Shown: in pieces, positions 54,193-63,447 of the stretch
How positions within the stretch are numbered: the first letter of the stretch is position 1
How the letters are laid out: the number at the start of each line of letters is the position of its first letter
Position numbers and translations under genes: made by a program
Origin: Paenibacillus kribbensis
GTDB lineage: Bacteria; Bacillota; Bacilli; Paenibacillales; Paenibacillaceae
Direction of reading: 5' to 3'
DNA length: 64,000 nt
Assembly (NCBI RefSeq): GCF_002240415.1
Contig: NZ_CP020028.1
Location: 3,559,501 to 3,623,500 of the forward strand
The notes under the pieces: model-generated
What the model saw: the letters and a program-made list of their open reading frames with translations, nothing else
What the model was told of the DNA's origin: nothing
Database searches by the model: none

Positions 54193-54933
54193 TCACTTGA
54201 TCGCGATGTAAATCAAAACAGGTTCACCAGGGCCGCCATACACTTCAAAGTCACCTGTGTAGGTCCGCTCCGCTTGTCCCGTCGCCGCCCACTTCCAGAT
54301 GGTCTGCCACACACGGATGACAGAAAAGGGCTCTGTTGATGCCTGGAAAACAGCATAGCGTGCTGCAGGGATGATCAGTTCCTCAAGATCAGCAGAAGTT
54401 TGGAAATCCGTGGCCGCTTCCTTTCCAGCAAAAAAAGTATATTCGCCCAAGGCTCCATTTTCATAATCCGTATAACATCCATAGACGAAAGATTGTCCTT
54501 CATGACCTTTGATCCGACCAGGCACGTCCTCACTCCAAAAACGCTCCCACATCTTTGGAATGATCCCGTGGGATGTTTGTTCATTCAGATTGCTCGTACG
54601 TGCTTTCAGCCCGACCAAACGGATGTCCCCTCGATATTCCTCCCGAATCGGTCCATCCCCATGAAGCCACGTATCCTCTAAAAACCTCCACCGCTTCAAG
54701 TTCGGCAGGTAATTGCGCAGCATCGTATCCGCCTCTCCTGCCTGCATTCCCTCCCCTGCGAGGATAGGCACACACTGCTGAATCATTTCTTCCATGGTCA
54801 AGTCAGGCTGTACAAATACACCTTCCTTGTAACAATATTTGCAATACTCATCCGTTTTGGCATGCTTTGCATCTGTTCCATATTGCTCCTCATGCTCCAG
54901 TGGCATACCACAGCTTTGACATACTTTATCCAT
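54193..54933 (-). CDS. Zinc-ribbon plus GyrI-like effector-binding protein
   Basis: A 246-residue two-domain protein. Residues 1-85 form a putative zinc ribbon with CQSCGMPL and CKYCYKEG and a helical stretch. Residues about 95-246 look like an AraC-effector-binding/GyrI domain (DIRLVGLKARTSN, FVYGCYTDYENGALGEYTFF, IPAARYAVFQAS). Such proteins bind small hydrophobic compounds or protein partners; the ligand is unknown. GGGAGC precedes the ATG. A WYL-type regulator gene lies upstream on the same strand, separated by a terminator. Confidence 0.78.
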   Translation of the reverse strand: MDKVCQSCGMPLEHEEQYGTDAKHAKTDEYCKYCYKEGVFVQPDLTMEEMIQQCVPILAGEGMQAGEADTMLRNYLPNLKRWRFLEDTWLHGDGPIREEYRGDIRLVGLKARTSNLNEQTSHGIIPKMWERFWSEDVPGRIKGHEGQSFVYGCYTDYENGALGEYTFFAGKEAATDFQTSADLEELIIPAARYAVFQASTEPFSVIRVWQTIWKWAATGQAERTYTGDFEVYGGPGEPVLIYIAIK

Positions 54934-54985
54934 TCCTGTTAAGCTCCCTTCGCTAACTGATATCTGATATGCAACCAGTATAACG

Positions 54986-55014
54986 AAACAAACCTGACAA
55001 CTATCCGTCAGGTT
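54986..55014 (-). terminator. Terminator of the WYL-type regulator gene
   Basis: AACCTGAC and GTCAGGTT pair perfectly around a 7-base loop, with a short T-rich tail on the minus strand. Confidence 0.7.
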
Positions 55015-55039
55015 CGGCTTGCTTTAGTCCAGTATGTCC

Positions 55040-55993
55040 CTATATTTCCCGATCATCCTCATAATTAGACGCAATACGGAGCGCCATCTCCCGAATCTTG
55101 TCTCGCAAATGGGCTGGTTCTTTGACGACCACATCGGGCCCCAGGCTTAGAATAAATCCGTACGCCCACGCATCCTCGGGAAACGGGACTGAAACCGTAT
55201 AGATACCTTCCTCCTGCTCGTGCAATGCTTCCACGCCAAACCAGTCCTCCGCCAGATGCCTGGAATTGCGGTTAAATTGTAATGTAAACGGCTGTATAGC
55301 TCTGGACGCTGTCATCCGGCCCTCATTCCACGGCAGCACCTCATAGGAAAGATCTCTACGGGTGAAAGCCGTCTCTGTCACTACAGGGTTACTCATGCGG
55401 GAAAGCTTAAACAGACGAAACTGCTCCCTGCCGCGGCAATAAGCATACACAAACCATTGCTGTCCTTTCAAAACGAGCGTGTGCGGTTCCACATTCCGCT
55501 CCGTGATCGCTCCTTCCGCATTTCGATAGGTAAAAGTGATCGTATGCGTCTGGCTTATTGCTTCTTTTACCTTAATCAATTTGCCTTCCTGTGCAGCCTG
55601 ATTTCCCCAGCCGGAATGATCGACGATGAACTGAGTCGTGCGGACACGAAATTGCTCTTTTTCAGATGCTGGTACAATGCTCTCAAATTTGTGAAGCAAC
55701 CGCGACACATTCGGACCGCCGAGCGATGAGGACAAGCTCTGCAGCCCCATGACAATGTCCTTGATATCATGATCCGTCAGCATACTGCGATCCAGACGAT
55801 ACCCTTCCATCAGGCCGATTCCCCCACCTGCTCCCTGAAAGGTCACCACCGGAATACCTGCCATGCTGATCGCTTCAATATCTCTATAGATTGTCCGTAT
55901 CGAAACCTCATACAAATCGGCAAGTTCCTTCGCCTGTATTCTATTTTTTTGCAGCAGCAAAATGACGATAGAAAGCAGTCTGTCTATTTTCAT
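55040..55993 (-). CDS. YafY-type regulator with HTH_11 and WYL domains
   Basis: About 317 residues. The N-terminal HTH_11 domain reads RLLSIVILLLQKNRIQAKEL and SIRTIYRDIEAISMAGIPVV. The WYL-like central domain has FTYRNAEGAITERNVEPHTL and VLKGQQWFVYAYCRGREQFR, and a WCX-like C-terminus follows. WYL proteins sense nucleic acid or nucleotide ligands and often control stress or defence genes. Start ATG 55993 opens directly at the helix-turn-helix; ten upstream codons lack a binding site. Its target is probably the zinc-ribbon gene downstream, by proximity. Confidence 0.88.
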   Translation of the reverse strand: MKIDRLLSIVILLLQKNRIQAKELADLYEVSIRTIYRDIEAISMAGIPVVTFQGAGGGIGLMEGYRLDRSMLTDHDIKDIVMGLQSLSSSLGGPNVSRLLHKFESIVPASEKEQFRVRTTQFIVDHSGWGNQAAQEGKLIKVKEAISQTHTITFTYRNAEGAITERNVEPHTLVLKGQQWFVYAYCRGREQFRLFKLSRMSNPVVTETAFTRRDLSYEVLPWNEGRMTASRAIQPFTLQFNRNSRHLAEDWFGVEALHEQEEGIYTVSVPFPEDAWAYGFILSLGPDVVVKEPAHLRDKIREMALRIASNYEDDREI

Positions 55994-56073
55994 TTTTCCA
56001 AACCTTTCACGAATTGAACACAATTTTTGTGCGCTAAATAAATATTTGCATTAATGCCCGCTACGCGAACAGA

Positions 56074-56337
56074 TCATTCCTCCGATCGCTGTTGCCTCTG
56101 AATTTCCTGAACTATTTTTAAAGGGTGAAAATCCAAAGGCAAAGGCGAGCGCTTACGCTTCTCCAGAACGATTCCGTCCTCTTCGCTACTTTTCAGCTAC
56201 GGCATTACAATACTAACATCCTTTGATTTCAAATAATCGTAAAAAATCATCAAGTCTTAATAATATCCTCTGGATTTTTTGGACTGATCCATTTCTTTAA
56301 AGAGTAAGAACTCTGTTACAGTTTCTTCAAAATTCAT
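56074..56337 (-). pseudogene. Tyrosine recombinase (integrase) N-terminal remnant
   Basis: An ATG at 56337 with AGAGGAG 7 bases upstream opens MNFEETVTEFLLFKEMDQSK, KSRGYY, then a TAA, DLMIFYDYLKSKDVSIVMP, then a TAG, and 38 more codons to TGA at 56074. The frame is continuous apart from the two stops, both of which are one base from Gln codons. The first 50 codons resemble the SAM-like core-binding domain of phage integrases; the later part is not recognised. No catalytic domain is present, so it is a decayed fragment. The remaining gap from 55994 to 56523 holds no other gene. Confidence 0.5.
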
Positions 56338-56460
56338 CTTAATACTCCTCTATTTTTATGTCATTGAATTATTTTAGCTGATTTCTAGCAATCTCTATAG
56401 AAAGGTTTTCCTTCATCTTACTCTATCTCTTATCTAAAATGAATCTGTTATTTCTCGAAT

Positions 56461-56508
56461 AAAAAACCTCAAGGATTCCATCCAGTTGGATAGAATGCCT
56501 GAGGTTTT
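56461..56508 (-). terminator. Terminator of the fabF gene
   Basis: AAAACCTCA and TGAGGTTTT form the outer stem with ATTC-ATCC/GGAT-GAAT inside, around a 4-base loop, followed by T residues on the minus strand. Confidence 0.88.
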
Positions 56509-56523
56509 AACCACTCATTCCAT

Positions 56524-57759
56524 TTATGGCTCGTAGCGCTTCAGCACAATGACCGCATTATGACCGCCAAAGCCAAATGAATTGGATAGCCCGATATTTA
56601 ATGATGCCTTACGCGCCTGGTGAGGCACGTAATCCAGATCACAAGCCGGGTCCGGGTTGTCCAGGTGCATCGTTGGCGGTATGATGCCTTCTCGCAGGCT
56701 TTGTACAAGCGCAATCGCTTCGACGCCTCCTGCGGCTCCCAGCATATGGCCCAGCATGGACTTATTCCCGGTCACCGGAATTTGATAGGCATATTCACCA
56801 AATAGCTTGTGGATTGCAAGGGTTTCAGCGACATCCCCGACTGTACCCGTTGCGTGGGCGCTAATCACATCCACTTCTTCAGGGGAGATGCGGGCCGAAT
56901 GAAGAGCCGCTTTCATCGCCAAGTAAGCTCCGGTTCCTTCGGGATGCGGTGCGACCATGTGATAGGCATCCGAACTGGCTCCATAACCGATGACCTCACC
57001 ATAGATTTCCGCACCTCGCGCGATGGCGTGCTCCAATGATTCCAATACCAGAATACCTGCACCTTCGCTCATGACAAACCCGTCCCGATCCTGATCAAAA
57101 GGTCGGCTTGCTATAGAAGGCTCCTCGTTACGTGTGGACAATGCAGTCGCATTAGCGAAGCTCGCCAAGGCCAATCTAGTCACCGCGGCTTCAGCCCCAC
57201 CGGCAAAAATGACATCCGCGTCCCCTGTACGAATCGTCCGAAACGCCTCTCCAATTGCTGTATTCCCAATAGAGCAGGCCGTAACGGGCGAAAGCGTAGG
57301 GCCCATGGCTCCGAACGCAATACTAATTTGAGCAGCAGCCATATTGGAGATCATCATAGGTACCAGTGTCGGGCTGACTCTGCCCGGACCACGGTTTAGC
57401 ATCACCTCTATATTGTCCACCATTGTTTCCAAACCGCCGATTCCAGATCCTACATAGACCCCGACACGCTCCAGATTAATATGATCCAGATCCAAAGCTG
57501 AATCCTTTAGCGCCTGCTCTGCCGCATACAATGCAAACTGAGTAAAGCGATCCATTCGTCTGACATCCTTGCGTCCCCATCGCTGTTCTGCGTCAAAATC
57601 CTGTACCTGCCCGGCGATTTGTGTTTTCAAATCAGACACTTCGAATCTATCAATTTTACGTATACCTGAATTGCCTTCCAGCAAATTGTTCCACAATGTG
57701 TCTACTTCATTGCCCAGTGGCGAAACGACACCCATACCTGTTATTACTACTCTTTGCAT
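56524..57759 (-). CDS. fabF: Beta-ketoacyl-ACP synthase II (FabF-like)
   Basis: A 411-residue thiolase-fold condensing enzyme that extends acyl-ACP with malonyl-ACP in fatty-acid synthesis. The Cys-His-His triad is visible: Cys in SPVTACSIGNTAIGEAFRTI, the first His in VISAHATGTVGDVAETLAIH, the second in GNKSMLGHMLGAAGG. It starts RVVITGMGVVSPLGNEVDTL and ends in NSFGFGGHNAVIVLKRY. The active-site context ACSIGN and AHATGT differs a little from the usual primary FabF, and no other fatty-acid gene lies nearby, so it may be a secondary copy with a special substrate. GGAGG precedes the ATG. Confidence 0.87.
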   Translation of the reverse strand: MQRVVITGMGVVSPLGNEVDTLWNNLLEGNSGIRKIDRFEVSDLKTQIAGQVQDFDAEQRWGRKDVRRMDRFTQFALYAAEQALKDSALDLDHINLERVGVYVGSGIGGLETMVDNIEVMLNRGPGRVSPTLVPMMISNMAAAQISIAFGAMGPTLSPVTACSIGNTAIGEAFRTIRTGDADVIFAGGAEAAVTRLALASFANATALSTRNEEPSIASRPFDQDRDGFVMSEGAGILVLESLEHAIARGAEIYGEVIGYGASSDAYHMVAPHPEGTGAYLAMKAALHSARISPEEVDVISAHATGTVGDVAETLAIHKLFGEYAYQIPVTGNKSMLGHMLGAAGGVEAIALVQSLREGIIPPTMHLDNPDPACDLDYVPHQARKASLNIGLSNSFGFGGHNAVIVLKRYEP

Positions 57760-57920
57760 AGCTATTCATTCCTCCTGCTCGATAACTGACTTACAATCCT
57801 CATTTTACCCTTACTTTATCCTATTACAAGTTTTTATTTATCCTGGTATAATTAGCACTACTATAGGGAGAGTTGCATATGCTCAATTCTCGTTGACCCA
57901 TGAATGGAGTGAAAACATCT

Positions 57921-58760
57921 ATGAAAACGGAAGCACGCCTGGAAGCATTATCTGTTTTTCTCAAAACAAAAAGAGCACGTCTACACCCGCATATGGTTGG
58001 CCTGCCCCAAGGATCACGTCGCAGAACACCCGGCTTGCGCAGAGAAGAAGTGGCTCAGCTGGCTGGTGTGAGTACGACCTGGTACACCTGGCTGGAGCAG
58101 GGACGGGATATCAAGGTGTCCGCCTCCGTATTGGACGCTATTGCCGCCGCCTTGCAGTTAAACACCGATGAGCGCAAATATTTGTATGACTTGGCGCTGG
58201 AAGCCGGGTTTCATGCCCCGCCTGCTCCTGCGGAACAAACGGTCATATCCCCCTCACTGCAAAAGATTGTGCAGGAGCTGCACTACTGCCCGGCTATTAT
58301 TTCAGATCGGCGCTGCCATATTGTCGGCTGGAATGCGGCTGCGGCCCATGTCTTTATGGATTTTGCCGAGCTGCCGCATGAGCAGCGCAATATGATTGAA
58401 CTGCTGTTCACCAAAAAGGAGTTTAAGAGTCTTGCCGTCAATTGGGAGCATTTTGTAAAAGGGTTTCTTGCCATTTTCCGCGCCTATTACGGACAATACG
58501 TGACAGACCCTTGGTATGCACAATTTATACAAAATATGAGTCAGGCTTACGGAGAGTTCAACGAGCTTTGGAATCAGAGTGAGGTAAGCTCCGCGCCGGA
58601 GGTACTCATAGAGTTTCGTCATGCCAAGGCTGGTAAAATGCTGTTTGACCTAACCTCCCTTCAGGTACAGGGGGGCGTCGATCTACGCTGCAGCATTTAC
58701 ACACCCAACGCGCAATCCTCTACGGAAAGCAAACTCCAAAAGTTAATGGAGGGCAGCTAA
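57921..58760 (+). CDS. MmyB-like XRE regulator
   Basis: About 279 residues. It starts with a helix-turn-helix of the MmyB type (FLKTKRARLHPHMVGLPQGS, RRTPGLRREEVAQLAGVSTT, WYTWLEQGRDIKVSASVLDA). From residue 105 a PAS-like MmyB ligand-binding domain follows (YCPAIISDRRCHIVGWNAAA, then VFMDFAELPHEQRNMIELLF), known in related proteins to bind fatty acids. GGAG lies before the ATG at 57921, so the seven upstream codons are left out. It is divergent from the fabF-like gene, which may be its target. Confidence 0.87.
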   Translation: MKTEARLEALSVFLKTKRARLHPHMVGLPQGSRRRTPGLRREEVAQLAGVSTTWYTWLEQGRDIKVSASVLDAIAAALQLNTDERKYLYDLALEAGFHAPPAPAEQTVISPSLQKIVQELHYCPAIISDRRCHIVGWNAAAAHVFMDFAELPHEQRNMIELLFTKKEFKSLAVNWEHFVKGFLAIFRAYYGQYVTDPWYAQFIQNMSQAYGEFNELWNQSEVSSAPEVLIEFRHAKAGKMLFDLTSLQVQGGVDLRCSIYTPNAQSSTESKLQKLMEGS

Positions 58761-58895
58761 CGGATTTCATCCCTCTTGTTATGAAGATATCTTTTTCCGT
58801 CCATACTACATCTACGATCTGTGCAAAATAGATGCCATAGATGTGACAGAGCCAAGAGCTTCAGCTGTGCTACTACCAGGAGGGAGGGAATCATC

Positions 58896-60656
58896 ATGAA
58901 AGCCAAGTCGACAAGTTCCCCGCATACACAAAATCAAGTGTCATTACCTGTTCCGGTGCAATTTGACCGCAGCTGGCAGGACGAGCTGGACCAGCGTCTG
59001 CACAAGGGAGGCCCATGGGGAGATTGGAATCTGTATCAGCTGGCAATTGAGGCGGAAAGAGCCAAACTGGTGCCGAGCTTTGATGAGCTTCAATGTTTGC
59101 AGCATTTGCAAGACCTCACTCCACTGCCCCATCAGCTGGATACGGCTCGAAAGGTGCTGTTTCAGATGTCTGGACGCGCCATTCTTGCCGATGAAGTCGG
59201 CTTAGGCAAAACCATCGAAGCTGGTATGATCCTCAAGGAATATCTGGTTCGCGGGCTTGCTGCTAAAGTGCTCATTCTTGTACCCGCTTCCTTAGTCCTG
59301 CAATGGGTGCGTGAGCTGAACAGCAAATTTGGCATTCCTGCTATCGCCCAGAAAAAGGCACATTCCTGGTCATCCGAGGTCGTCGTGGCCTCTATGGATA
59401 CCGCCAAGCGGGAGCCACACAGCAGCATCCTGCTGGATACTGATTATGATCTGCTCATTATCGACGAAGCTCACAAGCTGAAAAATAAAAAGACATCCAA
59501 CTACCAGTTCATTATGAAACTGCGTAAAAAATATTGTTTGCTCCTGACGGCAACTCCCGTCCAAAATGACTTGTCAGAGCTGTTTAATCTCATTACATTG
59601 CTCAAGCCCGGTCAGTTGGGAAGGCAAGGCGATTTTTCAGCCAATTTTGTGGTGGATAAGCGTCTGCCCAAAAATGAGGATCAACTCAAGGATGAGCTAT
59701 CCAAAGTCATGATCCGCAATCGCCGCGGAGAGGGACCGGTTCAATTCACCAAACGAAATGTTTCCAACATTCATTTGGAGCTTTCACCAGAGGAGCAGGC
59801 GCTGTACGATGGAGTGACCTCTTTTGTCAAAGAGCAATATCAGGCGAATGGCGGAAATTTGAGCAGTATGCTGTCTCTCGTTACCCTTCAACGAGAAGTA
59901 TGCAGCAGCCGGGATGCCGTATTCGTCACGCTCGTTAATTTGTCCAAAAAGATGGCACCGGACTCTCCTCTGCGCGATCGCGTCTGGGATTTGGTCGCAC
60001 ACATTAAGGCGATCAAGGCCAATTCCAAAGCGGAAAAAGCGCTCGAACTCATCCGTCAGATGAACGAAAAGGTGATCATTTTTACCGAATACCGGGCTAC
60101 ACAGGAATATTTGTTGAATTATTTCCGTGACCGTGGGCTGTCTGCTGTTCCTTACCGGGGCGGCATGAACCGGGGACGCAAGGATTGGATGATGGATCTG
60201 TTCCGCGGACGCATTCAGGTCATGATCGCTACCGAAGCGGGCGGTGAAGGCATTAACCTGCAATTTTGCCACCATATGATTAACTTTGATTTACCGTGGA
60301 ACCCCATGCGGGTGGAGCAGCGGATCGGACGGGTGCATCGGCTTGGACAGCAGCATGATGTTCATATTTTCAACTTGTCCACCACCGGAACGATTGAGGA
60401 GCATATTCTTCATCTCCTACATGAAAAGATTAATATGTTCGAAATGGTCATTGGCGGACTGGACGTCATTCTTGAGAAATTCGAGAAAAAGGAATCGATA
60501 GAAAAAAGTCTGTACAAAATCATGCTTGAATCCAGCAGCGATGATGAAATTCGCCGCAAGATGCAGGAGCTGGGTCACTCGCTGGACTCCATCAAAATGG
60601 AAATGGAGCAAGTACCTGCGACCAAAGCTCGGCGCAGCGTGAAAGGAGGTCGCTAA
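58896..60656 (+). CDS. yqhH: SNF2-family helicase (YqhH type)
   Basis: About 586 residues. Both RecA-like domains are complete: motif I LADEVGLGKTIEAGMILKEY, Ia LVPASLVLQWVREL, II LLIIDEAHKLKNKK, III LLTATPVQN, V ATEAGGEGINLQFCHHMINF and VI QRIGRVHRLGQQHDVHIF. It resembles the RapA/HepA-like SNF2 ATPases that move on DNA or remodel polymerase complexes. GGAGGG precedes ATG 58896; 25 upstream codons are excluded. The downstream yqhG starts one base after its stop, so the two are co-translated, as in B. subtilis. Confidence 0.9.
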   Translation: MKAKSTSSPHTQNQVSLPVPVQFDRSWQDELDQRLHKGGPWGDWNLYQLAIEAERAKLVPSFDELQCLQHLQDLTPLPHQLDTARKVLFQMSGRAILADEVGLGKTIEAGMILKEYLVRGLAAKVLILVPASLVLQWVRELNSKFGIPAIAQKKAHSWSSEVVVASMDTAKREPHSSILLDTDYDLLIIDEAHKLKNKKTSNYQFIMKLRKKYCLLLTATPVQNDLSELFNLITLLKPGQLGRQGDFSANFVVDKRLPKNEDQLKDELSKVMIRNRRGEGPVQFTKRNVSNIHLELSPEEQALYDGVTSFVKEQYQANGGNLSSMLSLVTLQREVCSSRDAVFVTLVNLSKKMAPDSPLRDRVWDLVAHIKAIKANSKAEKALELIRQMNEKVIIFTEYRATQEYLLNYFRDRGLSAVPYRGGMNRGRKDWMMDLFRGRIQVMIATEAGGEGINLQFCHHMINFDLPWNPMRVEQRIGRVHRLGQQHDVHIFNLSTTGTIEEHILHLLHEKINMFEMVIGGLDVILEKFEKKESIEKSLYKIMLESSSDDEIRRKMQELGHSLDSIKMEMEQVPATKARRSVKGGR

Positions 60657-60657
60657 T

Positions 60658-61620
60658 GTGAGCATGAGTTCGCAGCAAGTTCAGCGTTTTGTCCTAACGT
60701 ATCTGGAAGCTACCGGATGCAGCGTAATCGAGAGATCGCCCAACCATGTAACCGTCAAGCTTTCTATCGAAGCGGATAAAGCCTTAACCAACCGACCCTA
60801 CTATTGGGGGTACGTAGAGCGTACCGGCGTTCCAGCACAGACGATGTCCTTCACGTTCATCTTTGATGGAGAAGCCTACCGGACGGAACAGGAACGCTTG
60901 TCCAATCAGGCACCGCCAGCTCCAGCAGCAGGCAATCCCGCTCAGGATCAGGTAATGGGCCGATATTTCGGCCATGTTCCGGCGTTGCCGCAGTTCGGGC
61001 CCGGACGTGTTTTGCAAGAGGAGCTTCATTATGGAAGCCGTCGTTTGCATCAAATTTTTGAAGCAGCACGGGACGGGGGAAAATATGTTTATTTGTTTGA
61101 GCAGCCTGATGCCCGTCAGTTGACTGCCCGTTCTCCCGTAGTCTATGAAGCCTGGCTCGGGGTCTGCTACAAGGTTGAATTTGCCTGTGATTTGAAGCGA
61201 GAGGAGCTTCATTGGCTGGGCATTTCACTCAAGAGCGGCACAATCATGTCCGACTTTGGCGACATGCTCGAAGCCCGTCAACTAAGCCCGCTGTTGGCGG
61301 GCAATATGCATGTGCAGTCTGCCAAGCTAACTGTCCCCGAGGCTTCCAATTCGCTTGAAAGCTACCTCACTGACCAGCTCCAGAAGCAGGATTATAGCTG
61401 GGCAGAGCAAGCAAAGGAACGATTGCGGGAGGAATTGGAGGTCATTGACCACTACTACGAAGATCTAACCAAGGAGCAGAAAGATCAAGATAAAGAAGAA
61501 GTGGACAAAAAAGAAGCCATAATGGAGCAGCATCAAGCCCGTCGTAAAGAAATGGTATGGCAATATGAGCCCAAGGTACTCGTATCCGCCATTAACTGCG
61601 GCATATTTCACCTGCGGTAA
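60658..61620 (+). CDS. yqhG: YqhG family protein
   Basis: About 320 residues. The family pattern is clear: VQRFVLTYLEATGCSVIERS, VTVKLSIEADKALTNRPYYW and GYVERTGVPAQTMSFTF, then a glutamate- and lysine-rich coiled-coil near residues 255-305 (LREELEVIDHYYEDLTKEQK). The function is unknown; its fixed pairing with the SNF2 helicase suggests it assists that enzyme. The start is GTG with AGGAGG 8 bases upstream, directly after the helicase stop. Confidence 0.9.
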   Translation: MSMSSQQVQRFVLTYLEATGCSVIERSPNHVTVKLSIEADKALTNRPYYWGYVERTGVPAQTMSFTFIFDGEAYRTEQERLSNQAPPAPAAGNPAQDQVMGRYFGHVPALPQFGPGRVLQEELHYGSRRLHQIFEAARDGGKYVYLFEQPDARQLTARSPVVYEAWLGVCYKVEFACDLKREELHWLGISLKSGTIMSDFGDMLEARQLSPLLAGNMHVQSAKLTVPEASNSLESYLTDQLQKQDYSWAEQAKERLREELEVIDHYYEDLTKEQKDQDKEEVDKKEAIMEQHQARRKEMVWQYEPKVLVSAINCGIFHLR

Positions 61621-61879
61621 CCGATATCTCTCGTTCCTTCGCAGGCTAGTTGCAGAAGTATCGTCAGCTTGTAACATCGTGCTTCAGACTGGAACGGTTT
61701 CCGCTATGAGAACGACAAGCTTTGCTGAGCCTGCCCCTATTTATCGACAGCAAAAAGCGAACACGGTCAGAAGCTTTGTACCGACAAGGTGCAGCAGTCT
61801 TTTCACCGGACAAGCTGTATGCTGGATAAAAAAGAATGCCTCCGCCAGCCAAGCAGGCCGGCAGAAAGGTGGATTTCAT

Positions 61880-62968
61880 TTGAAGAAAAATAATTCCGGG
61901 CACTATAGCGTGGGCATGATCGCAGTTGCTCTAATCGGCCTGTCCGCAATCTGTCCGTTCGCTTCTATCCATGCGGCTCCCTCAGCCACTGAGAGCAACC
62001 ATGTAAGCTCAGAGTTCCTCTACAAAGCAAGCTCTCAGGTTTCCCCAGTGGAATCTACAAGTCCGGTCCAGAAGCGGGCTGGAACAGGGTCAATCAGCCC
62101 TTCCCTTCCCTCGGGTGACGCTTCTGCTGGTTCCCCTATTCAAGAGCAAGGTGTGCCTTCGGACGTAAAACGGACTGCGGACGACACGATACAATCCCTA
62201 TCGTCGCAGCCTCCTTTTGCCCAGTGGAAAGATGCCGAGCTTAGCTACCATCCACTCGGACCTGGAACCCACAGTTGGCTTGTTCAAGTGAACCGTGCGG
62301 GAGAATCCATTGGCTACCTGATTATCGGAACAGACACAAATGGTGTTTATCAGCTTAACGAATACGGGAACGGTCCAGGCGGGCCATACAGTATGGATGT
62401 GCTTCGCCAATCCCTTAAGTCTCTCGCAGAGACCGAATTTTCATCTAGCGACAAGCTGCAAATCACGCCTATGTATGAGGAACCGCTATTAGCCTACTGG
62501 CTGGTACGTTCCTCTACAGGGAGCGAGTTATGTATTGATGCTGTAACCGGCGATCCGTTGCCGATAGAAGTAGCCGATGGAAGCTGGAAACATAAGCTCC
62601 ACAATCACACCCCTCCTTCAACTGTAAATTTTTCACAAACAAAGGCACAATCTGTTACTTTCTCGGCTGATCCTTTTGACCCTTATGACGATCTTGGCTG
62701 GCTTCAATCCAAGCAAAAACTTGCCATCCATAACGCAAACCAATTGATAGACACGCTGCGTATATCACCACGTATTATATTTTCTGCCACAAGCATCAAC
62801 TTTGCTTTTGGCGGGCCCTTATCCATTAACGGGTATCAATCCTGGATATCCCCGGATGATCCGTCACATCCAATTTTATATGCGCTAACTCATCACAACG
62901 GCCTCGCCCGTTTTGTACCCCTCAAGCAGTTGCTGTCAGCTGGTGAATTTTATCGTTTGGACTCTTAG
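61880..62968 (+). CDS. Secreted protein of unknown function
   Basis: About 362 residues. A TTG start at 61880 has AAAGGTGG 7 bases upstream and opens LKKNNSGHYSVGMIAVALIG, a signal peptide with a cleavage site near ASIHAAP. After a Ser/Pro-rich linker of about 90 residues comes a beta-rich region (SYHPLGPGTHSWLVQVNRAG, ESIGYLIIGTDTNGVYQLNE) that looks a little like a PepSY or cystatin-type module, and an unremarkable C-terminal part. I do not recognise the family. The open frame extends to 61565, but the part before 61880 overlaps yqhG and is rejected. The gap after yqhG holds no other gene. Confidence 0.7.
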   Translation: MKKNNSGHYSVGMIAVALIGLSAICPFASIHAAPSATESNHVSSEFLYKASSQVSPVESTSPVQKRAGTGSISPSLPSGDASAGSPIQEQGVPSDVKRTADDTIQSLSSQPPFAQWKDAELSYHPLGPGTHSWLVQVNRAGESIGYLIIGTDTNGVYQLNEYGNGPGGPYSMDVLRQSLKSLAETEFSSSDKLQITPMYEEPLLAYWLVRSSTGSELCIDAVTGDPLPIEVADGSWKHKLHNHTPPSTVNFSQTKAQSVTFSADPFDPYDDLGWLQSKQKLAIHNANQLIDTLRISPRIIFSATSINFAFGGPLSINGYQSWISPDDPSHPILYALTHHNGLARFVPLKQLLSAGEFYRLDS

Positions 62969-63010
62969 CTATTACATGACGAAGCCTTCCGAAATAATCT
63001 CTGCAACATA

Positions 63011-63057
63011 AAAAGAGACCTCAAACGGCATACCCTATGCCCATTGTGGTCTCTTTG
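63011..63057. terminator. Bidirectional terminator
   Basis: AAAGAGACC and GGTCTCTTT form the outer stem and GGCATA-CCC-TATGCC a perfect inner hairpin. It lies between the secreted-protein gene and the convergent yqzE. Confidence 0.85.
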
Positions 63058-63063
63058 TGCAGG

Positions 63064-63255
63064 TCAATGTCGCTCCCTTCGTCTTCTGCGTGCGGATTTT
63101 ATCCACATTTTAAGAGCGAGCGGCAGCATGCCAAACCATTTGTTCATCCACGGCTCTCTGGCCCGTTTTTGGCTGCGTCGCACGTCACGCGGCGTTTCGA
63201 TATACCGAACAATCCGCTCCGTAATATATGTCACCAACTCGTCACTCTTCGCCAT
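63064..63255 (-). CDS. yqzE: YqzE family small protein
   Basis: A 63-residue strongly basic protein: MAKSDELVTYITERIVRYIE at the start, WMNKWFGMLPLALKMWIKSA in the middle and a poly-Arg end. The KWFGMLPLAL block is the YqzE signature; in B. subtilis the gene lies at the end of the comG operon region near yqhG and yqhH. It has one hydrophobic segment and is probably membrane-associated. The function is unknown. Confidence 0.88.
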   Translation of the reverse strand: MAKSDELVTYITERIVRYIETPRDVRRSQKRAREPWMNKWFGMLPLALKMWIKSARRRRRERH

Positions 63256-63447
63256 CCTCCACTACCTCCTTCAATCTGCTCCTTTTAGCTTGCTCATTTT
63301 TCAAGAAGTCTAATCCCTACGAGAATAACGATGCATGGTTTCCCTTAAATGGAACATACTATCTTCAACATTATCTGTACCCGAAAGCTAATGATTTATT
63401 TGGAGGCAGCTATGCTGCAATCAATCCGTCTACTGGAGGAATAGAAC

